A stretch of DNA of 8,347 nucleotides, taken from the NCBI GenBank assembly GCA_937941555.1, contig CALDHJ010000309.1, positions 1 through 8,347 of the forward strand, written 5' to 3'. The translations under genes and the position numbers were made by a program. This stretch comes from an uncultured Granulosicoccaceae bacterium. Lineage in GTDB: Bacteria > Pseudomonadota > Gammaproteobacteria > CALCKW01. Numbering within the stretch: the stretch's first letter is position 1; every line of letters starts with the position of its first letter. The notes under the pieces are model-generated. The model saw nothing but the letters and a program-made list of their open reading frames with translations. It searched no databases and was not told the origin of the DNA. Positions 4,909-8,347 of this stretch are shown here, in pieces.

Positions 4909-7519
4909 GGTCGGGTGCCCACCTGTTCTGGGTTTGAATGATCGAAACCGGTGACTCGACAAACCCGGTCAAGGCTGCTGCGCCGCTGTTGACATTCATG
5001 TCGCTGGTGGTCGCACGTGCGCTGTACCAGTTGTTGTTGTCTTCGGTACGTTGGACCAGCAATTTGCCTGACGCGGCTTGTTTCGCCGACATGTCGTCTT
5101 GCAGGATCAACATGGTGCGCTGTTCCGCGCTTTCAGGCTGCAGCGCGTCAAGCAGACGCATGGTTCGGATCTCACTGTACAGGGAATCCGACAGCTCCAG
5201 TCCGGCGAACTCGCGCGCTGTGGAGCGGCTCTGCCAGCGTGGGCGCAGGAAGCGATAGGTGTCCGCCAACACCCCACGGTGCAGTTTGCCGAGGTTGTCC
5301 AGCCAGTCAGCGCCGTCGAGAACCGGCTCCCAATAGATCCGGTGGCGCAGTGGCAAGGTGCTCAGGGCGCACTGATTGGCAAGCAAGGCACCCATTCTGA
5401 TGCCGACCAGATCGAATTGATCACACTGTTTCGCCAACGCATCTGCGGCGTCTTCGATGTTTTCGATCCACGGCAACGTCCCGGGTTGGGTTGCGCAATC
5501 GCCACTTGAATTGGCAGTGCCCTGCCAGTCAAAACGAAGAAGCGTGAATCCCTTGCGCGACAGGTGTTGCATGATGCTGCGCATCGGGCGTTGAATACGC
5601 CGCTGTTCATTGCCCAGAGGTGGCACGAACAGAATCCCGTGATTGCGGTTGTGTGATTTCCGTGCCGGCTGCAGCACGGTGTAGAGCTGTCGTCCACGCG
5701 TGTTGATGAACGCGGCAACCGGAGGTGGCACGACACGCTCGACCACCTGACCATCGATCTGGCCCGCCATCATGCCGACGGTTTCGAGGTAGAAGAAGTC
5801 GCGTGTGGAGAGTGTGGTACCGAGTTCCTGTTGCATGCGCGCGATGGCACGCGTTGCCATCAACGAGTCACCACCGAGGGTGAAAAAGCTGTCCTCGACA
5901 CCGATTTCGTCAATGTTCAGCACGTCGCGCCAAATCGCGGTCAGGTGCTTCTCGGTGTCTGTTGTGGCCTCGACAAAATCTGAACGCCGTGGTGTCACGG
6001 CAGCAGAAGCGTCCGGCAGTGCATCACGGTCGATCTTGCCGTTGATTGTCTTGGCAAAGCCGGTGAGCAACACGTAGCGCGAGGGCACCATGTAGTCTGG
6101 AAGCGATGCCGACAGACCGGCGCTCAGCGTCGCGAGGTCAAGGGTGTTGTCGCCATGCGCCACGTAGGCAAGCAGCCGTTTCTTGCCACCGCTCTCATCC
6201 GCCACCACCAGTGATTCGAGAACACCGGCCTGGCGATTGATGGCGTTTTCGATCTCACCGGGCTCGATGCGGTACGAACCGACCTTGAGCTGATGATCGA
6301 TTCGGCCGGCATAGGCGATGTTGCCATCTGGTAGCCATCGAGCGAGATCGCCCGTGCGGTACAAGCGTTGTGAACCGTCCCCTGCGGGATCGACAATGAA
6401 TGCCTTTGCGGTCTGCTCTGGTCTGTTCAGGTAGCCGTCGGCGAGGCTTGGTCCACCAATGCACAGTTCGCCGGTTTGATCGCCTGCCACGGGGGCGTTG
6501 TCTGCATCGAGGATCACGGCGGTATAGCCGGGCAGGGGTTTGCCGATCGGCAGTGCGTCCCCGTACCAGTCGGCTGGTGGCACGAATACCGTGGCAGTGA
6601 CTGTTGTCTCGGTCGGGCCGTACGCATTGGCCCAAAGGGTCTCGTGGTCGGTCAGGGACTGCCAACGGCGGAAGTGCTCTGGGGAGACCTTTTCACCGGT
6701 GACGACCATCAATCGGATCGTCGACGGTACACGTGCGCCGAGTGCATCCATGATGTCTACCCACTCGTGCCAGTAGCCGGTAGCCATATGCAGTGCGGTA
6801 ATGTCGTAGCGTTCTACCAGATCACTGAGCTCGATGGACGCCTCACTGCGCTCACGCGGGCGCACGATAACCGCTCCACCGGTGATCAGTGGAGGAAAGA
6901 TCTCTTCGATGGCGATGTCGAAGCTCAGCGTCGAGAATTGCAGTGTGCGATCCGACGCACTCAGTTGATAGATCTCGGCGTCGGCCTTGCAGTAATTGAT
7001 CAGCGCGCCATGGCTGATCGGTACGCCCTTGGGCTTACCCGTTGAGCCCGAGGTGTACATGATGTACGCCAGTGCGTCGCTGGTGATTTGTCGGTTGGGT
7101 GGCTGGTCAGCGTAGCGAATGCTGTCGTCGTCGAGGACGAGAGACGGCATCGAGATCGCGTCGAACAACGGTGTGCAGCTGGGCGAGAGGATCAGGTGCT
7201 TGACTTCTGCGTCGTCGAGCATGAACGCCAGACGTTCGGCCGGGTAGTCCGGGTCGAGCGGCACAAACACCGTGGCCGCTTTGAAACACCCGAGCATGGT
7301 GGCGACGGCGTGCACCGATCGCTCCATACAAAAGCCAACCCGGTCACCGGCGACGAGTCCGGCATCGATCAATTGTTGTGCGATGCTGTTGGCGTACCGG
7401 TCCAGGGCGCGGTAGTCGAGCGAAAGCGTTTCGTGCTGGATTGCCAGTGCGTCCGGTGTGGATTCACACAGGGTGGCAAAGGCGTCTGGCAGCAGACTGC
7501 TCTCAGGTGGCGTGTTCAA
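4898..7519 (-). CDS. NRPS-like fusion: adenylation domain, carrier domain, alpha/beta-hydrolase-like domain
   Basis: This 873-residue protein has three parts. The adenylation domain (about 10-505) carries the NRPS core motifs: AYIMYTSGSTGKPKG (151-165), SFDIAIEEIF (199-208), NAYGPTETT (298-306), GELCIGG, YRTGDL, GRIDHQLKVG and Lys495 in TINGKIDRD. Asp201 matches the residue that binds the alpha-amino group, so an amino acid is the likely substrate. By-eye pocket residues are D201, I202, E205, H244, V272, T274, A299, V307, T308 and K495; Glu205 in the pocket would suit a basic side chain. The carrier domain (515-595) has TLGGDSL with attachment Ser552. The C-terminal part (605-870) looks like an alpha/beta hydrolase (LFVPPLGNEQRR, LRFDWQGTANSSGD), but its elbow is GIRMG (706-710), without Ser or Cys. 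No condensation or thioesterase domain is present. The start is a TTG with GGAG 10 nt upstream; no in-frame ATG occurs before residue 65. The frame is the same as that of the aminotransferase upstream. Confidence 0.9.
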   Translation of the reverse strand: MNTPPESSLLPDAFATLCESTPDALAIQHETLSLDYRALDRYANSIAQQLIDAGLVAGDRVGFCMERSVHAVATMLGCFKAATVFVPLDPDYPAERLAFMLDDAEVKHLILSPSCTPLFDAISMPSLVLDDDSIRYADQPPNRQITSDALAYIMYTSGSTGKPKGVPISHGALINYCKADAEIYQLSASDRTLQFSTLSFDIAIEEIFPPLITGGAVIVRPRERSEASIELSDLVERYDITALHMATGYWHEWVDIMDALGARVPSTIRLMVVTGEKVSPEHFRRWQSLTDHETLWANAYGPTETTVTATVFVPPADWYGDALPIGKPLPGYTAVILDADNAPVAGDQTGELCIGGPSLADGYLNRPEQTAKAFIVDPAGDGSQRLYRTGDLARWLPDGNIAYAGRIDHQLKVGSYRIEPGEIENAINRQAGVLESLVVADESGGKKRLLAYVAHGDNTLDLATLSAGLSASLPDYMVPSRYVLLTGFAKTINGKIDRDALPDASAAVTPRRSDFVEATTDTEKHLTAIWRDVLNIDEIGVEDSFFTLGGDSLMATRAIARMQQELGTTLSTRDFFYLETVGMMAGQIDGQVVERVVPPPVAAFINTRGRQLYTVLQPARKSHNRNHGILFVPPLGNEQRRIQRPMRSIMQHLSRKGFTLLRFDWQGTANSSGDCATQPGTLPWIENIEDAADALAKQCDQFDLVGIRMGALLANQCALSTLPLRHRIYWEPVLDGADWLDNLGKLHRGVLADTYRFLRPRWQSRSTAREFAGLELSDSLYSEIRTMRLLDALQPESAEQRTMLILQDDMSAKQAASGKLLVQRTEDNNNWYSARATTSDMNVNSGAAALTGFVESPVSIIQTQNRWAPDHAA
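4919..4924 (-). promoter_or_regulatory. Ribosome binding site of the Cys-hydrolase gene
   Basis: The minus strand reads AGGTGG, ending 10 nt before ATG 4908. It lies inside the last codons of the upstream gene and supports this ATG over the TTG at 4962. Confidence 0.55.
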
Positions 7520-7534
7520 CAGTCTGGCGCTCCG

Positions 7535-8347
7535 TCACTGTGCCAGTTTGACGTTCGAAACATTACTCATCGCCTTGTCGACGGCCTCAGACAAAATGCC
7601 GAGCCCCTCCGCCAAGGTGTCGTCTTCGATCGTGAACGGCGCCAGGAACTTGACCACCTGGTCCTCAGCACCCGCTGTCTCAATGACCAACCCACGCTCG
7701 AAGCAGTGTTTGGTAATAGTACCGGCCACCGCGCCATTTGGCATCGCGAGGCCCCAGATCATGCCGCGTCCGCGCAATTCCAAACCCGGGTGTTTCGAAG
7801 CCATCTTGCCCAGTTCCACTTGTGCGGTCTTGCAGTTCTTTTCGTACTGCGCGACAAACTCGCTGTCTTCCCACAAGGGCAGCAGCGCCGTCGCCGCGAC
7901 GAACGCAAGTTGGTTGCCACGGAATGTGCCGGTGTGCTCGCCGGCCTGCCAGACGTCGAGTTCCGGCTTCATCAACACCAGCGACAGCGGCAGACCACCG
8001 CCGATGGCTTTCGAGAGGCAGACGATATCGGGCACGATGCCGGCGTGTTCGAAGCTGAAGAAACGGCCGCTGCGACCATTGCCCACCTGGATGTCATCGA
8101 TGATCAGGGCGATATCGAAATCGTCGCAAATGCGTCGGATCTCGCGCAGCCACGCATCCGACGCAACGTTGATTCCACCTTCGGCCTGAATCGGCTCGAG
8201 AATGATCGCCGCGGGCACGGGTATACCGCTGCTGCCGTCACTGAGGACTTTGCGCAACTGCGCTGCAGTGTCGACACCGTCGCCAAAATAGCCGTCGAAT
8301 GGCCAGTGCGTGACATTGCTGCGGGCGCCGTAGTGTTCGTCGTGGTA
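7535..8347 (-). CDS. ectB: Diaminobutyrate aminotransferase, EctB family (5' end outside window)
   Basis: The visible 270 residues are the C-terminal two thirds of a class III, PLP-dependent aminotransferase of about 420 residues; the frame is open to the window edge. EctB converts L-aspartate semialdehyde to L-2,4-diaminobutyrate with glutamate as amino donor. Matches to EctB are PFDGYFGDGVDT, AEGGINVAS, IDDIQVGNGRSG (Asp84 or Asp85 for the PLP ring nitrogen), the PLP lysine K113 in CLSKAIGGGLP and GEHTGTFRGNQLAFVAAT (numbering from the window edge). The usual Cys and Thr of the GCGRTG motif are Asn and Ser here. EctB homologues serve ectoine synthesis or supply diaminobutyrate to siderophores and peptides. 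As the next gene encodes an adenylation-carrier protein and no ectA or ectC is visible, supply to that protein is more likely, but ectA/ectC could lie outside. The symbol is by family only. Confidence 0.88.
   Translation of the reverse strand, partial: YHDEHYGARSNVTHWPFDGYFGDGVDTAAQLRKVLSDGSSGIPVPAAIILEPIQAEGGINVASDAWLREIRRICDDFDIALIIDDIQVGNGRSGRFFSFEHAGIVPDIVCLSKAIGGGLPLSLVLMKPELDVWQAGEHTGTFRGNQLAFVAATALLPLWEDSEFVAQYEKNCKTAQVELGKMASKHPGLELRGRGMIWGLAMPNGAVAGTITKHCFERGLVIETAGAEDQVVKFLAPFTIEDDTLAEGLGILSEAVDKAMSNVSNVKLAQ

Noticed and set aside
4909..4962. Longer hydrolase starting at TTG 4962
   Set aside because: It would overlap the upstream gene by 65 nt and has no better ribosome binding site; ATG 4908 has AGGTGG upstream and begins just before the conserved fold.
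7524..7546. Hairpin over the EctB-family stop codon
   Set aside because: In the transcribed (minus) strand only five pairs are continuous and the next position is an A-C mismatch, too weak to list beside the other stop-codon hairpins.
7458..8189. 243-codon plus-strand open frame
   Set aside because: It is antisense to the EctB-family gene and the start of the A-T gene; its composition (Ser/Pro/Arg rich) is that of a shadow frame.
3049..8347. Ordinary siderophore or ectoine cluster
   Set aside because: No condensation, thioesterase, siderophore export, ectA or ectC signature is in the window; it cannot be excluded beyond the right edge.

Overview
The window is about 60% GC and densely coded, with short intergenic gaps, several GTG/TTG starts and no rRNA, tRNA, CRISPR or mobile-element signal. 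A CheV chemotaxis scaffold, a GcvR-type double-ACT regulator and an EntD-like phosphopantetheinyl transferase together suggest a free-living, motile gammaproteobacterium, possibly marine. Genus cannot be told from this sequence alone, and all family assignments come from reading motifs, not from database searches.

Left part (1-2815): the 3' end of an unrecognised plus-strand gene meets, tail to tail, a minus-strand pair made of a double-ACT GcvR-like protein and a small membrane protein. A 4'-phosphopantetheinyl transferase (plus strand) diverges from the ACT gene and converges on cheV (minus strand). A strong hairpin sits at the convergence point, with the transferase stop codon in its loop. 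The 233 bp between cheV and the next gene (2816-3048) hold the cheV ribosome binding site and a small palindrome.

Right part (3049-8347): a tightly packed minus-strand operon, read from right to left. Its genes are an EctB-family diaminobutyrate aminotransferase (its 5' end lies outside the window), a fusion protein with an NRPS adenylation domain, a carrier domain and an alpha/beta-hydrolase-like domain, a second alpha/beta hydrolase with cysteine in the nucleophile position, and a NodB-type polysaccharide deacetylase. Junctions are 15 nt, an 11-nt overlap and 3 nt, so the four genes are almost certainly co-transcribed and translationally coupled.

Working model (inference): the aminotransferase makes 2,4-diaminobutyrate; the adenylation domain activates it or a related amino acid and loads it as a thioester on the carrier domain, which the nearby transferase can prime. 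One or both hydrolase-fold proteins then move or release the aminoacyl group, and the deacetylase exposes an amine on a sugar. The product could be an aminoacylated glycan or a small amino-acid conjugate. The two hydrolase-fold units resemble, from memory, hydrolases 1 and 2 of the exosortase-A-associated gene sets, but here they are joined to an NRPS module and a diaminobutyrate aminotransferase. This combination is the most interesting part of the window. No condensation or thioesterase domain is visible, so this is not an ordinary peptide assembly line.
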